64,000 nt of DNA from Geobacteraceae bacterium (lineage in GTDB: Bacteria > Desulfobacterota > Desulfuromonadia > Geobacterales > Pseudopelobacteraceae): positions 36,688 through 100,687 of the forward strand of contig JAAXTM010000007.1 of assembly GCA_013336525.1 (NCBI GenBank). Reading direction: 5' to 3'. Below the pieces are notes generated by a model. That model searched no databases. It was given only the letters and a program-made list of their open reading frames with translations, and had not been told where the DNA came from. Below, piece by piece: positions 8,245-17,552 of this stretch (the stretch's first letter is position 1; the number at the start of each line of letters is the position of its first letter). Both the position numbers and the translations under genes were made by a program.

Positions 8245-9321
8245 CTATTTCAAGATCCTCCCCAGGCATTCCAATAACCGTTTATTCTCGTCACTGGTCC
8301 GGACCGCAATGCGGAAAAAATATTCCGTCAAACCCATGAAACTGGCACAATCACGGATCAGAATCCGCTGTAACAGAAGCTGTTCTTTGAGTTCAAGAGA
8401 CGTCATTCCCCCCTTTATCTCAACGAGCAGATAATTTGCTGTTGAAGGATATACCTTGAACTGAGGAAACTGCTCCAAACCATCTAAAAGAATGCATCGT
8501 TCCCGCTGAACGTAATCCAGACTCTCTTTATTGTGCTGAGCATCCTGAATAGCCGCCATCCCTGCGGCCAGCGCCAGTGTATTGACACTCCAGGGACCAC
8601 CCATCGCGTCCAGTTGTTCGGCGAGGGAGGGGTTGCTGATCGCATAGCCCAGACGCAGACCGGGAATACCGAAGAATTTTGTCATCGAGCGCAGTACAAC
8701 GGCATTATCGCCCTGAATGACCATCCGTTTGGCAGAAGTTTCCTCGCTAAAATCCATGAACGCTTCATCCAGGACCAGAAAAGTGCCTGATGACTGACAG
8801 AGAGTGTGGATTTGTTCTATGACCCGCTGCGGATAGAGTGTTCCATTGGGGTTTCCCGGATTACAAATAAAGAGCAAATCAACACCAGCGGCCAGAACCG
8901 GCTCCAGTTTGTCCATATCAATGGCAAAACCACTCTCAGGTGTAAGGACAAAATGCTGTACTTCCCAATGATGTTGATGAAGCGCCCTGACATATTCGCT
9001 GAACGAAGGGGAGATAATCAGCGCTTTTCTGCCGGACAGCATGGCTGGTAGATTATAAATCAGCTCGGTGGAGCCGTTTGCAATTGTAAAGTGTGTTGCA
9101 GGAAGATCATGGAATTTTGCCAGCGCCAGCTTCAAATCGCTATGACTGGTATCCGGATAATGAATCAGGCTGTCTACAGAATTAACCAGAGCTTTGCGCA
9201 CGGTTGATGACATGCCAAGCGGGTTTATACTGGCGGAAAAATCAAGGATCTGCTCTGGTGCGACGCCGAGCGTTCGGGCAACAGTGAAAATATTACCGCC
9301 ATGATCATATGAACGGGACAT
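8245..9321 (-). CDS. cobD: Threonine-phosphate decarboxylase CobD-like (PLP aminotransferase fold)
   Basis: Class I/II PLP enzyme related to histidinol-phosphate aminotransferase. In the cobalamin pathway CobD decarboxylates L-threonine phosphate to aminopropanol phosphate, the linker to the nucleotide loop. The N-terminus SYDHGGNIFTVARTLG and DFSASINPLG are typical of CobD rather than HisC. The PLP lysine lies in RSMTKFFGIPGLRLGY (about residue 213). It overlaps the upstream cbiB by 17 bp, and the next gene up is a cobalamin fusion protein, which supports CobD over HisC. The start has GAGAGGA upstream. Substrate assignment rests on context and N-terminal motif, not on a test. Confidence 0.85.
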   Translation of the reverse strand: MSRSYDHGGNIFTVARTLGVAPEQILDFSASINPLGMSSTVRKALVNSVDSLIHYPDTSHSDLKLALAKFHDLPATHFTIANGSTELIYNLPAMLSGRKALIISPSFSEYVRALHQHHWEVQHFVLTPESGFAIDMDKLEPVLAAGVDLLFICNPGNPNGTLYPQRVIEQIHTLCQSSGTFLVLDEAFMDFSEETSAKRMVIQGDNAVVLRSMTKFFGIPGLRLGYAISNPSLAEQLDAMGGPWSVNTLALAAGMAAIQDAQHNKESLDYVQRERCILLDGLEQFPQFKVYPSTANYLLVEIKGGMTSLELKEQLLLQRILIRDCASFMGLTEYFFRIAVRTSDENKRLLECLGRILK

Positions 9322-10288
9322 TGAATCCTCTCAAAAAGAAGGCGGCTAACATGCATCCGGCAGCCATCAGCAGTGTTGATATGTACATCAGCCTGATCAT
9401 ACTGCGATACGCACGCTCATCAAGCGGCTGCAGACTATCACCAATATACTCTTTCCATGACAAATTTCCGCTATAACTGGCAGCCCCTCCCAATTGCACC
9501 CCCAATGCACCGGCTGCAGCCGCTTCCGGGTGCCCGCTGTTGGGTGATGGGTGTTTCAGGCGATCACGGAGCGTTATCCGGGCGGCGGCAGACGCTGAAC
9601 AGCCGGCCAGAGGCGCGGCAAATACCAGCAGCAGGGCAGAAAGCCTTGCCGGAATATAATTAAGCAGGTCATCCATCCGTGCCGAAGCCCACCCCATCTG
9701 CAGATAACGCCGGTTTTTGTAACCAACCATCGAATCCAGCGTACTGACCGCTTTGTAGGCCATCGCAGCGACCGGACCTCCAATCGTCAGCCAGAAAAGC
9801 GGGGCAATAATGCCATCGGAGGTATTTTCGGCAACTGTCTCCACCACGGCTCGCCAGATTTCCGGTTCTTCAAGCTGGTCTGTATCCCGTCCCACAATGT
9901 ACGACAGATAGCGCCTCGCCAGAGGGAGGTCACCTGCCAGCAGTGCAGAAGCAACTCGGTCTGATTCTTGGTGCAGTGATCTGGCGGCCAGACAGGTTGA
10001 AGATACCAAAATGACGGCGATCCACCCAGCAAATGGCAATATAATGGTGAGTGACTGCAGCAGAATCCAGGTTATACCCGCAGAGCAGGTAACAACGATC
10101 AACAGCAGCAGTATTCCTGCCAAACGTTCATTGAGCCAGCCACGTCGTAACCATCGATCCAGCCAGCTTATCAAATGCCCGATAGCAACAACCGGATGAG
10201 GCAGCCAGCGCGGGTCTCCTATCGACAGGTCGAGCAGCAGAGCCGATAAAATGATCAGTGAATCAGGGGGTGTCACTGCCAAGCCCAC
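9305..10288 (-). CDS. cbiB: Adenosylcobinamide-phosphate synthase CbiB
   Basis: Integral membrane enzyme that attaches aminopropanol (phosphate) to adenosylcobyric acid. The family signature LDLSIGDPRWLPHPVVAIG lies at residues about 19-37, followed by several transmembrane helices (for example near 55-85, 205-225 and 300-320) and the conserved NTSDGIIAPLFW and KAVSTLDSMVGYKN segments. Possible starts are GTG at 10288, TTG at 10282 and GTG at 10276; the longest overlaps the upstream gene by 26 bp. The overlap with cobD downstream shows a tight operon. cobD and cbiB act at neighbouring steps. Confidence 0.93.
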   Translation of the reverse strand: MGLAVTPPDSLIILSALLLDLSIGDPRWLPHPVVAIGHLISWLDRWLRRGWLNERLAGILLLLIVVTCSAGITWILLQSLTIILPFAGWIAVILVSSTCLAARSLHQESDRVASALLAGDLPLARRYLSYIVGRDTDQLEEPEIWRAVVETVAENTSDGIIAPLFWLTIGGPVAAMAYKAVSTLDSMVGYKNRRYLQMGWASARMDDLLNYIPARLSALLLVFAAPLAGCSASAAARITLRDRLKHPSPNSGHPEAAAAGALGVQLGGAASYSGNLSWKEYIGDSLQPLDERAYRSMIRLMYISTLLMAAGCMLAAFFLRGFNVPFI

Positions 10289-12599
10289 AAATTGTCATAA
10301 GACGCGGCAGGTCGAGATGTTTTTCAAGCTGATCCGCCAGTTGTTCGAAAGGGTCCTGCTGCAGCTGCTTATCTGTTTCAAACCTGAGCGGCATCCCCTT
10401 TTCAAGTCGAATTCTATTCAGGTAAATTTCGAGGAACATACTGTTTTCGAAAAGGCCGTGCAGATATGTGCCGAAGATCCTGCCATCTGGAGACACCGCA
10501 CCGTCTTCAACTGAAACAGCTGCAGCGCCGCGCCTGAATATGCGCGAGAACGGCTGCAACCCCTTATCGAGCGTTGTCACTCCCATATGAATTTCATAAC
10601 CGGTCATGACTCCGCTACATTCCGGGGCGACGCTCAAGCCTGCTTCATTCAGATACGCCAGTGCCTGGTGAGTCTCTTTTTCCATCAAAAGAACCGTTGT
10701 GGAAGGGAGCATGGCAAGCCCCTGTGCCTCTTTGATAGCAGACTCGACGGCATCTGGATCTAGTACTACGGTCCCTAACATTTGGAAACCACCACATATC
10801 CCGACAATATGTCCCTTAAAGTCACGTATTTCGTCAAAAAAGCCACGTTCCCTCAGGAAGTGCAGATCTGCAATAGTTGATTTACTGCCGGGAAGGATCA
10901 AAACATCCAATCCATGTAGCTGGTCCGGCACCTCGACATAACTGAGGTGAACATCCGGTTCGTTCTGCAGCGGATCGAAATCGGTAAAATTCGAGATTCT
11001 CGGAAGTTTCAGGACACCAACCTGGATTTTTTTCAGCCCGGTCATAACATTGTCAGCCTTGGAACATTGGCCGAGTGCGACACTGTCTTCGGCAGGTAGG
11101 TTTATGTCGGCAAACCAGGGGAGTATTCCCAAAACCGGTACACCTGTGCGCTGCTCGATAAAATCGATGCCAGGCTTCAGAATATCAACATCCCCGCGGA
11201 ATTTATTAATGATGATGCCTTTGATACAGGAGCGCTCTAACGGTTCCAGCAGCTCAATTGTGCCGATTATCTGAGCAAATACTCCGCCTCTGTCGATGTC
11301 TGCCACCAGAATTACCGGGCATCGTGCCATTGAGGCGATCTTGAGGTTAGCGATGTCGCTCTTTTTCAGGTTGATTTCCGAAATGCTTCCAGCCCCCTCA
11401 ATAACAATGAACTCGTAAGCCTGGCGAAGCCGGTCAAAGCTCTCACATATTTTTTTAAAGGCTGTCGGCTTGTAAGCGTCATATTCCGAGATAGACATAT
11501 TACCGACCGGCCTCCCATGCACAACGACCTGACTGCCGACATCAGAATTTGGTTTAAGAAGAACCGGGTTCATATCGGTATGAGGATTAATAAGGCAGGC
11601 CTGAGCCTGCACCGCCTGAGCGCGGCCAATCTCTCCCCCTTCCGGGGTGACATATGAATTTAACGACATGTTTTGGGATTTGAATGGGGCAACGACCATC
11701 CCGCGCTTAACCAGGCAGCGACAGAAGCCGGATGTTACGATAGATTTACCGACGTCAGAGGCTGTGCCGCAAAACATGACAGCCCCCGACTTTATAAGTG
11801 GTTCCTGTTCTGTGATTGATTCTGGCACAGTAGCTGCCGGGCCATATTTGGCCGCATAGCCGCGTGGCGTTACAATACGCCCCTCCGCGTCAATGAAACT
11901 GCTGGCATTACCGATCAGTACGATGCTGGTCATGTCAATTTCATGGTCAAGCAGTTGACCAAGTGTTGTTACGACCACCGTTTGCCCGTCACGACAGGCA
12001 TTGCGAACGATACCGGCCGGAGTATCTGCCGGACGATGAACCAGGAGAATGCTCTGCGCTTCCTGTATCTGTGTTCTACGACTTTTACTGCGGGGGTTGT
12101 ATATGGCGACAACGAAATCTGCCCTTGCAGCAGCTACCAGTCTGGTTTTAATCAGGTCCCACGGAGTCAGCAGATCTGATAACGAAATCACCGCAAAATC
12201 GTGCATCAAGGGGGCACCAAGCAATGCCGCCGCGGCTTGTACAGCAGAAACACCCGGAATTATCTGTACGTCAATGCGAGGCATGTCTGGATTTTGTCTG
12301 GCATCCATCTCCACAAGCTCGAGCACCAGACCGGCCATACCGTAAATCCCGGAATCACCACCCGAGACAAGTGCAACAGATTTTCCGGCGCGCGCAAACC
12401 CGATCGCTTCACGGCAGCGCTGTACCTCCTGCATCATACCGGTTGATATGATCTGCTTCCCCTCAAGAAGGTGTCGAACCAGTTCGACATAATTATCATA
12501 CCCTACAATGACATCGGAAACCGCAATAGCCTGTTTTGCGGCATCGGTCAAGTGACAGGTGGCACCGGGACCGGTGCCGATAATGTAAAGTGGGGCCAT
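10263..12599 (-). CDS. CobJ/CbiH-CobQ/CbiP fusion: precorrin-3B C17-methyltransferase and cobyric acid synthase
   Basis: One 778-codon frame covers two normally separate cobalamin enzymes. Residues about 1-250 are a SAM-dependent corrinoid methyltransferase of the CobJ/CbiH class: YIIGTGPGA, LVSGGDSGIYGMAG, IIPGVSAVQAAAA, AIYNPRSKSR. Residues about 275-760 are cobyric acid synthase, which amidates the corrin ring: P-loop-like FCGTASDVGKS, KSQNMSLNS, DIDRGGVFA, the glutamine amidotransferase cysteine in GICGGFQMLG and the histidine in YLHGLFEN. The start has GAGAGGAA upstream. It precedes cbiB and cobD with overlap. The linker around residue 255-272 shows no frame disturbance, so the fusion looks genuine. 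Confidence 0.9.
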   Translation of the reverse strand: MAPLYIIGTGPGATCHLTDAAKQAIAVSDVIVGYDNYVELVRHLLEGKQIISTGMMQEVQRCREAIGFARAGKSVALVSGGDSGIYGMAGLVLELVEMDARQNPDMPRIDVQIIPGVSAVQAAAALLGAPLMHDFAVISLSDLLTPWDLIKTRLVAAARADFVVAIYNPRSKSRRTQIQEAQSILLVHRPADTPAGIVRNACRDGQTVVVTTLGQLLDHEIDMTSIVLIGNASSFIDAEGRIVTPRGYAAKYGPAATVPESITEQEPLIKSGAVMFCGTASDVGKSIVTSGFCRCLVKRGMVVAPFKSQNMSLNSYVTPEGGEIGRAQAVQAQACLINPHTDMNPVLLKPNSDVGSQVVVHGRPVGNMSISEYDAYKPTAFKKICESFDRLRQAYEFIVIEGAGSISEINLKKSDIANLKIASMARCPVILVADIDRGGVFAQIIGTIELLEPLERSCIKGIIINKFRGDVDILKPGIDFIEQRTGVPVLGILPWFADINLPAEDSVALGQCSKADNVMTGLKKIQVGVLKLPRISNFTDFDPLQNEPDVHLSYVEVPDQLHGLDVLILPGSKSTIADLHFLRERGFFDEIRDFKGHIVGICGGFQMLGTVVLDPDAVESAIKEAQGLAMLPSTTVLLMEKETHQALAYLNEAGLSVAPECSGVMTGYEIHMGVTTLDKGLQPFSRIFRRGAAAVSVEDGAVSPDGRIFGTYLHGLFENSMFLEIYLNRIRLEKGMPLRFETDKQLQQDPFEQLADQLEKHLDLPRLMTICGLGSDTP

Positions 12600-12654
12600 G
12601 AGTTCCTCTCGTGGGAATAGTGGTATTAGTTAAATTGATTGTAAACGGGGATTA

Positions 12655-13479
12655 TCAGACGTTGTATGAAGCGTACAGCTGCTTGACACGCACCAGATAT
12701 TCGCGTGTTTCTCGCGGCAGGTGATCGGGGCGTTTGTCAACATTGCCGGGGCCCCAGTTGTAGGCAGCAAGGGCTGAATCAACGTTGCCGCCATAACGTT
12801 TTAGCATATCTTTCAGAAAACGGGTGCCCCCCATGACATTCTGCTCCGCGTCAAATGAATCGGTCACCCCAAGCGAACGTGCTGTGGCCGGCATAAGCTG
12901 CATTAACCCGCGTGCTCCGGCGTGTGAAACCGCCTGTGGATTGAAGTTACTCTCGGCCTTGATGACCGCCTTTATCAACCCGACATCAACACCATACTTC
13001 CTGGACGCCTTTAAAATAATCGGATCAAGCCAGGCTGTATCTGCAGCTGAAGTGGGAGTTTGAACTTTAGGAGCAACTTTAGGAATAACGCCAGGCACAT
13101 CATCCACAAATTCCTGAAGCTGTGACGGAGCAGTCACCGGAGTCGGCAACGCCTGCTCTCCCCCGGAAGGAAGATTGGTACGGTAGGCTTGAAGAAGAGC
13201 GTTTGCAGAAGAAAACGGTGTCACACCCGAAGGATCGACGCTGTCAGAGGGCGAATCGCCAGCAAGCGTGAGAGAGCTGTGCAGCATCTGCAAAGTTAGC
13301 GATTCCGCTAGTTCACGAGCTTTATCGTTGGTGCCTGGAGCGACAGATTCACCACTGCCAAGTGCTTTGTCAAGTTTTTCGGCAAACCCCCTACCCTGCT
13401 GGACAGCTTCACTGTCAAGTTTTTGTCGAAGCGGGGCTAGCGCATCCAGTAACGAGAGTTTTTCTACGGTTATCGACAT
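12655..13479 (-). CDS. Lytic transglycosylase, SLT domain
   Basis: Peptidoglycan-cleaving enzyme of the soluble lytic transglycosylase family. The catalytic domain is at residues about 155-270: the catalytic glutamate in IKAVIKAESNFNPQA, then AGARGLMQLMPATA and ALAAYNWGPGNVDK. The first 150 residues are Ser/Pro/Ala-rich and low in complexity, and no classical signal peptide is visible. This resembles flagellum-associated transglycosylases that leave by another route (inference). It lies 5 bp downstream of a FleQ-type flagellar regulator, supporting a role in flagellar assembly through the cell wall. Confidence 0.85.
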   Translation of the reverse strand: MSITVEKLSLLDALAPLRQKLDSEAVQQGRGFAEKLDKALGSGESVAPGTNDKARELAESLTLQMLHSSLTLAGDSPSDSVDPSGVTPFSSANALLQAYRTNLPSGGEQALPTPVTAPSQLQEFVDDVPGVIPKVAPKVQTPTSAADTAWLDPIILKASRKYGVDVGLIKAVIKAESNFNPQAVSHAGARGLMQLMPATARSLGVTDSFDAEQNVMGGTRFLKDMLKRYGGNVDSALAAYNWGPGNVDKRPDHLPRETREYLVRVKQLYASYNV

Positions 13480-13483
13480 ATGG

Positions 13484-14887
13484 TCAATCCTCGCTGAAAG
13501 CCAGGTTTTTCTTCTTCAGTTTTTCAATCAGTGTCGTTCTCTTAAGATTAAGTAAAAGAGCCGCTTCTTTTTTATTACCACCAGAACGGGCAAGAGCCTG
13601 CATTATAAGATTATTTTCAAACTCGTCCACTGCAGAATTGAGGCAGATCCCCCCTTCTGGAAGCAGATTGTCTGATGGCAGACCTGGAGATTGAACCGAT
13701 ACCGGGTGAGATATTTTCCCCGAAAGATATTTTTCCGGCAGATCGTCCGGAACAATAAGACCGCTCCCTTTCAGGATAACGAGTCGCTCAACCAGATTTT
13801 CCAGTTCTCTTACATTACCAGGCCATTCATAGTTGCATAAAATTGCTAGCGAGTCGCGTGAAAAGCCTTTAACTGCATGACGTTTGTCAGCGTTGAAACG
13901 TGTCAGAAAAGTATGAATCAGAACAGGTATATCTTCTCTCCGCTCGCGAAGTGGAGGAATGACAATCGGGATAACAGACAATCGGTAATACAGGTCTTCA
14001 CGGAAATCACGGCTAATGACCAACTCTTCAAGATTTTTATTGGTAGCGGCAATAATGCGTACATCGACTTTTTGCGATTTTGACGCTCCAACCGGCTCAA
14101 ATTCCCTATTTTGAAGAACCCGCAACAGCTTTACCTGTAAATTGGCCTTCATATCGCCAATTTCATCGAGAAACAGTGTGCCCCTGTCAGCCATTTCAAA
14201 GCGGCCAATCCGGTTAGCATAGGCTCCGGTAAACGAGCCCTTGACATGACCGAACAACTCACTTTCCAGCAGGTCATCCGGGATAGCCGCACAGTTGACC
14301 GGCACGAAGTTTCTGGCATGCCTGTCACTCAGCTGATGAATAGCCCTTGCTGCAAGTTCTTTGCCGGTTCCGGACTCACCCTGTATCAGTACAGTTGCTT
14401 TTGAGGTCGCAACCTTGGAAATCATTTCAAAAAGTGCGCGCATAGGCGGGCTTGTGCCGATCATTGTTGCAGAGAGGAGCTGAAATTGTGATGATCCGCC
14501 AGCCGAGTTGTCGTACAATTTCATTGACTGGTACTCACGAGCCCGCATGACCAGACTTTCCAGCTCGTCCAGATTGATCGGCTTCGGAATAGTGAAGATG
14601 TCATCACTCGTTTTTTTATGCTCGTCACTGCTTGCTTCACTATACCCAATCAGTACCATTAGCGGGTTTATCATGGAACTGCGCTCTTCAAAATCCGGAG
14701 CGATAGACTGTAGATAAGCTAAATCGGCAATGACTATATCGACATTATTTTTCTGAAGTGTGTCAAAAAAAGAAGTACCAACTTCTGCCACAGTGATGCC
14801 ATACCCCTTATATGTCAAAAAAGCCGACACCAGATCGCGTGATTTTACATCACAGTCTGCTATGAAAATAGTACCATTTTCTTGCAT
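13484..14887 (-). CDS. Sigma-54-dependent response regulator, FleQ/FlrA-type flagellar regulator
   Basis: Receiver-like domain (1-120; acidic pair D11/D13, candidate phosphoacceptor D55, lysine in TIPKPIN), then an AAA+ sigma-54 activation domain (about 145-380) with Walker A GESGTGKE, loop motif GSFTGA (standard GAFTGA) and Walker B GTLFLDEIGDM. The Fis-type helix-turn-helix at the end reads GGNKKEAALLLNLKRTTLIEKLKK, close to FleQ/FlrA. These proteins switch on early flagellar genes with RpoN. Neighbours are a transglycosylase and a chemotaxis cluster. In Geobacter the comparable master regulator is called FgrM, but I cannot confirm orthology. The residues after D55 (LAYLQ) are atypical, so phosphorylation control is uncertain. 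Confidence 0.85.
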   Translation of the reverse strand: MQENGTIFIADCDVKSRDLVSAFLTYKGYGITVAEVGTSFFDTLQKNNVDIVIADLAYLQSIAPDFEERSSMINPLMVLIGYSEASSDEHKKTSDDIFTIPKPINLDELESLVMRAREYQSMKLYDNSAGGSSQFQLLSATMIGTSPPMRALFEMISKVATSKATVLIQGESGTGKELAARAIHQLSDRHARNFVPVNCAAIPDDLLESELFGHVKGSFTGAYANRIGRFEMADRGTLFLDEIGDMKANLQVKLLRVLQNREFEPVGASKSQKVDVRIIAATNKNLEELVISRDFREDLYYRLSVIPIVIPPLRERREDIPVLIHTFLTRFNADKRHAVKGFSRDSLAILCNYEWPGNVRELENLVERLVILKGSGLIVPDDLPEKYLSGKISHPVSVQSPGLPSDNLLPEGGICLNSAVDEFENNLIMQALARSGGNKKEAALLLNLKRTTLIEKLKKKNLAFSED

Positions 14888-15147
14888 AGCTGGCCGTACC
14901 CCCTAATAAATAAGCATCTTTTTGCCATATATACACATCTTAACACAAATGTCAATAAAATGACTCTAGATCGGCTTTATAAAAAGGGCAGGCCGCCCAT
15001 GCTATCATGCTTGATTTTAGACAACTTTTTATTGTATGTGGCTTGATATAGTTTTATATGCATGATAGATTGACAAAAATCACCTAAACTTGGCGATTAT
15101 AAGTAATATTTAGGTTTAACATTCCTTTTGTTCGAGGAGATCTATTG
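14888..15147. other. Divergent intergenic region before cheW with nested inverted repeats
   Basis: This 260-bp AT-rich gap separates the flagellar regulator and cheW. Two inverted repeats are visible: CTATCATGC (15002-15010) with GCATGATAG (15060-15068), perfect over 9 bp and 49 bp apart; and ACCTAAA (15082-15088) with TTTAGGT (15109-15115). A TTGACA hexamer occurs at 15070-15075, but no well-spaced -10 follows. I found no convincing sigma-28 or sigma-54 promoter. GAGGAGATC before cheW is the ribosome binding site. Confidence 0.4.
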
Positions 15148-15642
15148 ATGCAGAATGCACTGGTACCGATAAATGCTGAGGGCACTCATGATGAACTTAT
15201 CCAGCTGGTAAGCTTTAACCTTGACCAGGAAGAGTATGGCGTCGACGTATTAAAGGTTCGCGAAATTATCCGCATGCCGATTGTTACTCGAGTACCTAAC
15301 ACCCCACACTATGTAGAGGGGGTCATCAATCTGCGCGGCAAGGTCGTTCCCATTATCTGTATGAGAAAGAAATTCGGCCTGGCTGAATCAGAGAACGACA
15401 AGCAGACCAGAATCATGGTTATGGATATGGACGGTGAACTGATGGGATTTATTGTTGACGCCGTCTCAGAAGTCATAAGAATATCTGGTAGTGAGATCCA
15501 ACCATCTCCCGCGATGGTAGCTGGCGGCATAGACCAGGAATGTATTGCGGGCGTTATTAACCAAGCCGAGCGCCTGCTTGTTTTACTCAACCTGGAGAAG
15601 ATGTTTTCCCGTGATGAAAAGAATCTGTTCACAGGGATGTAA
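15148..15642 (+). CDS. cheW: Chemotaxis coupling protein CheW
   Basis: Adaptor that links chemoreceptors to CheA. A single CheW domain fills the 164 residues: LVSFNLDQEEYGVDVLKVREIIR, then RVPNTPHYVEGVINLRGKVVPI and VNQAERLLVLLNLEKM. ATG at 15148 is preceded by GAGGAGATC; an adjacent upstream TTG would add one residue. It is the first gene of a cheW-cheA-cheR-HDOD-cheB run. There are no chemoreceptors or cheY in the window, so its receptor partners are elsewhere. Confidence 0.93.
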   Translation: MQNALVPINAEGTHDELIQLVSFNLDQEEYGVDVLKVREIIRMPIVTRVPNTPHYVEGVINLRGKVVPIICMRKKFGLAESENDKQTRIMVMDMDGELMGFIVDAVSEVIRISGSEIQPSPAMVAGGIDQECIAGVINQAERLLVLLNLEKMFSRDEKNLFTGM

Positions 15643-15682
15643 AAGAATCCAATCTCCATTATTTTTTTAGGAGTCGTGCACC

Positions 15683-17488
15683 ATGCCACCAATTGATTGC
15701 GAAGATCAGGAACTGCTTGACGGTTTTCTTGCAGAGACAACCGAGTTACTTGAAAAACTTGACGATGATCTTATTGCTCTTGAGAAGTCTTCCGATGACA
15801 CCGATTTGATGAACCGGATTTTCCGGTCGATTCACACTATCAAGGGTGCCTCAAGCTTCTTGGGATTTGATCTGCTGGTTAAGGTTGCCCATAAAACGGA
15901 AGACGTACTGAACCGCCTCCGCAAAGGCGAGCTGGTTGTAAATCCTGATATAATGGATGTTATTCTGGAAGCAACTGACCTTGTCAAACTCCTGGTAAGT
16001 GACATAAAGGCGGGGGACATACAGGAACGGGAAACAGAAGGGACCATCAACAAATTACTACCATATCTTTTAGATACCGCTGGAGCCAGGCAAACTGCTG
16101 CAACTACATCACCCGCAACACCTTCACCGGCATCAGACGAATCACCAGCTGTTACAGAAACATTGGGGACAACAGCTGATTCGGAACCAGCCCCGACTGC
16201 TGCTGCGGCTCCAGTTCCTGCACCAAAACCGGCCACTGATGCTGCTCCCAAAAAATCACCAGCTCCCCCTAAGCCGGTAGACGGTAAAGGGGATGACCTT
16301 TCCGATAACACCACTGTAAGAGTCGATGTAAAACGTCTGGACGACTTGATGAACCAGGTCGGAGAACTCGTACTTGAGCGAAACCGTATGATCCAGATCA
16401 ACCAGGATTTACAGCAAAGTGATGTGAATCGGGCCGACTTTAATGAGGAATTTGGCAAACTCACCAAACGGATGAGCTTTGTTACCTCTGAATTGCAGAT
16501 GCAGGTTCTTAAAATGCGTATGATACCGGTTGAGAAGGTATTCAAAAAGTTCCCCCGCATAGTACGCAGCATGTCCCGTGACTTGGGTAAAGAAGTTGAA
16601 TTACAGATTATCGGTGAAGAAACTGAACTGGATAGATCGGTAGTTGACGAAATCGGTGATCCACTAATTCACTTGATTCGCAACGCCATGGATCACGGGC
16701 TTGAAACCCCTGACGAGCGCCTGGCTGCCGGAAAACCACGCGGCGGTACCCTCGTATTGGCCGCCGTACACGAGGGTAATCAGATTATCATCAGTATAAA
16801 GGATGACGGCAACGGCATAGATCCGGAGCGCGTTGGGCGTAAAGCAATTGAAAAAGGGCTTATTACTGAAGATCAGTTTGCTGCCATGGGGCAGCGGGAG
16901 GTCTTTGACCTGCTTTTCCTGCCAGGTTTTTCTACCAAGGATAAAGCTACTGACCTTTCAGGACGTGGTGTTGGCATGGATGTCGTCAAGACCAACATCA
17001 AAAAGCTGAATGGACTAATTGAAATAAAGAGCACCAAAGGGGTCGGTTCCGAATTTATTCTTCGACTGCCACTTACGCTGGCTATTATCCAGTCACTGCT
17101 GGTTGAAGTTGAGGGAGAAATCTACTCCGTTCCCCTCTCATCGGTTCTGGAAACAATCCGGGTTGATCAGCGCCAGTTCCACCTGGTTGGTGGTCAGGAA
17201 GTTTTGAAACTGCGAGACATCGTTTTGCCGCTGATCCGGCTGCAGAAAGTTTTCAACGTACAGCAACGCGGTGAAGTAGATGATTTTTGCTATGTCGTGG
17301 TTGTCGGTGCTGCAGAGAAGAGAATGGGTTTAGTCGTTACCCGTTTGGTTGGGCAGCAGGAGGTAGCCATCAAGTCGCTCGGCAACTACCTTGCTAATAT
17401 CCCCGGCATTGCCGGTTCCACCATTCTGGGTGATGGACGGGTTGCCCTTATCATTGATCCGGTTGCAATGTCAGAGGTCTGCGAATAA
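15683..17488 (+). CDS. cheA: Chemotaxis histidine kinase CheA
   Basis: Central kinase of chemotaxis. Domains in order: P1 HPt (1-115) with the phosphorylated histidine in IFRSIHTIKGASSF (about residue 53); a long Ala/Pro-rich linker (about 130-205) where a P2 CheY-binding domain would be; P3 dimerisation (about 215-285) with VGELVLERNRM; P4 HATPase (about 290-460) with LIRNAMDHG, DDGNGIDP and GRGVGMDVV; and P5 CheW-like (465-600). At 601 aa it is shorter than E. coli CheA because P2 is missing. The ribosome binding site TTAGGAG precedes the start. It follows cheW by 40 bp and precedes cheR. Confidence 0.95.
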   Translation: MPPIDCEDQELLDGFLAETTELLEKLDDDLIALEKSSDDTDLMNRIFRSIHTIKGASSFLGFDLLVKVAHKTEDVLNRLRKGELVVNPDIMDVILEATDLVKLLVSDIKAGDIQERETEGTINKLLPYLLDTAGARQTAATTSPATPSPASDESPAVTETLGTTADSEPAPTAAAAPVPAPKPATDAAPKKSPAPPKPVDGKGDDLSDNTTVRVDVKRLDDLMNQVGELVLERNRMIQINQDLQQSDVNRADFNEEFGKLTKRMSFVTSELQMQVLKMRMIPVEKVFKKFPRIVRSMSRDLGKEVELQIIGEETELDRSVVDEIGDPLIHLIRNAMDHGLETPDERLAAGKPRGGTLVLAAVHEGNQIIISIKDDGNGIDPERVGRKAIEKGLITEDQFAAMGQREVFDLLFLPGFSTKDKATDLSGRGVGMDVVKTNIKKLNGLIEIKSTKGVGSEFILRLPLTLAIIQSLLVEVEGEIYSVPLSSVLETIRVDQRQFHLVGGQEVLKLRDIVLPLIRLQKVFNVQQRGEVDDFCYVVVVGAAEKRMGLVVTRLVGQQEVAIKSLGNYLANIPGIAGSTILGDGRVALIIDPVAMSEVCE

Positions 17489-17552
17489 CATGTAAACCGC
17501 TGAATATATCAATGATTGCCTTAACAATGTAATAACGCCCAAGGAGTAAAAA

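Noticed and set aside
12600..12654. Cobalamin riboswitch before metH or the cobalamin operon
   Set aside because: No B12-box-like sequence was seen upstream of 12599, 6694 or 2708.
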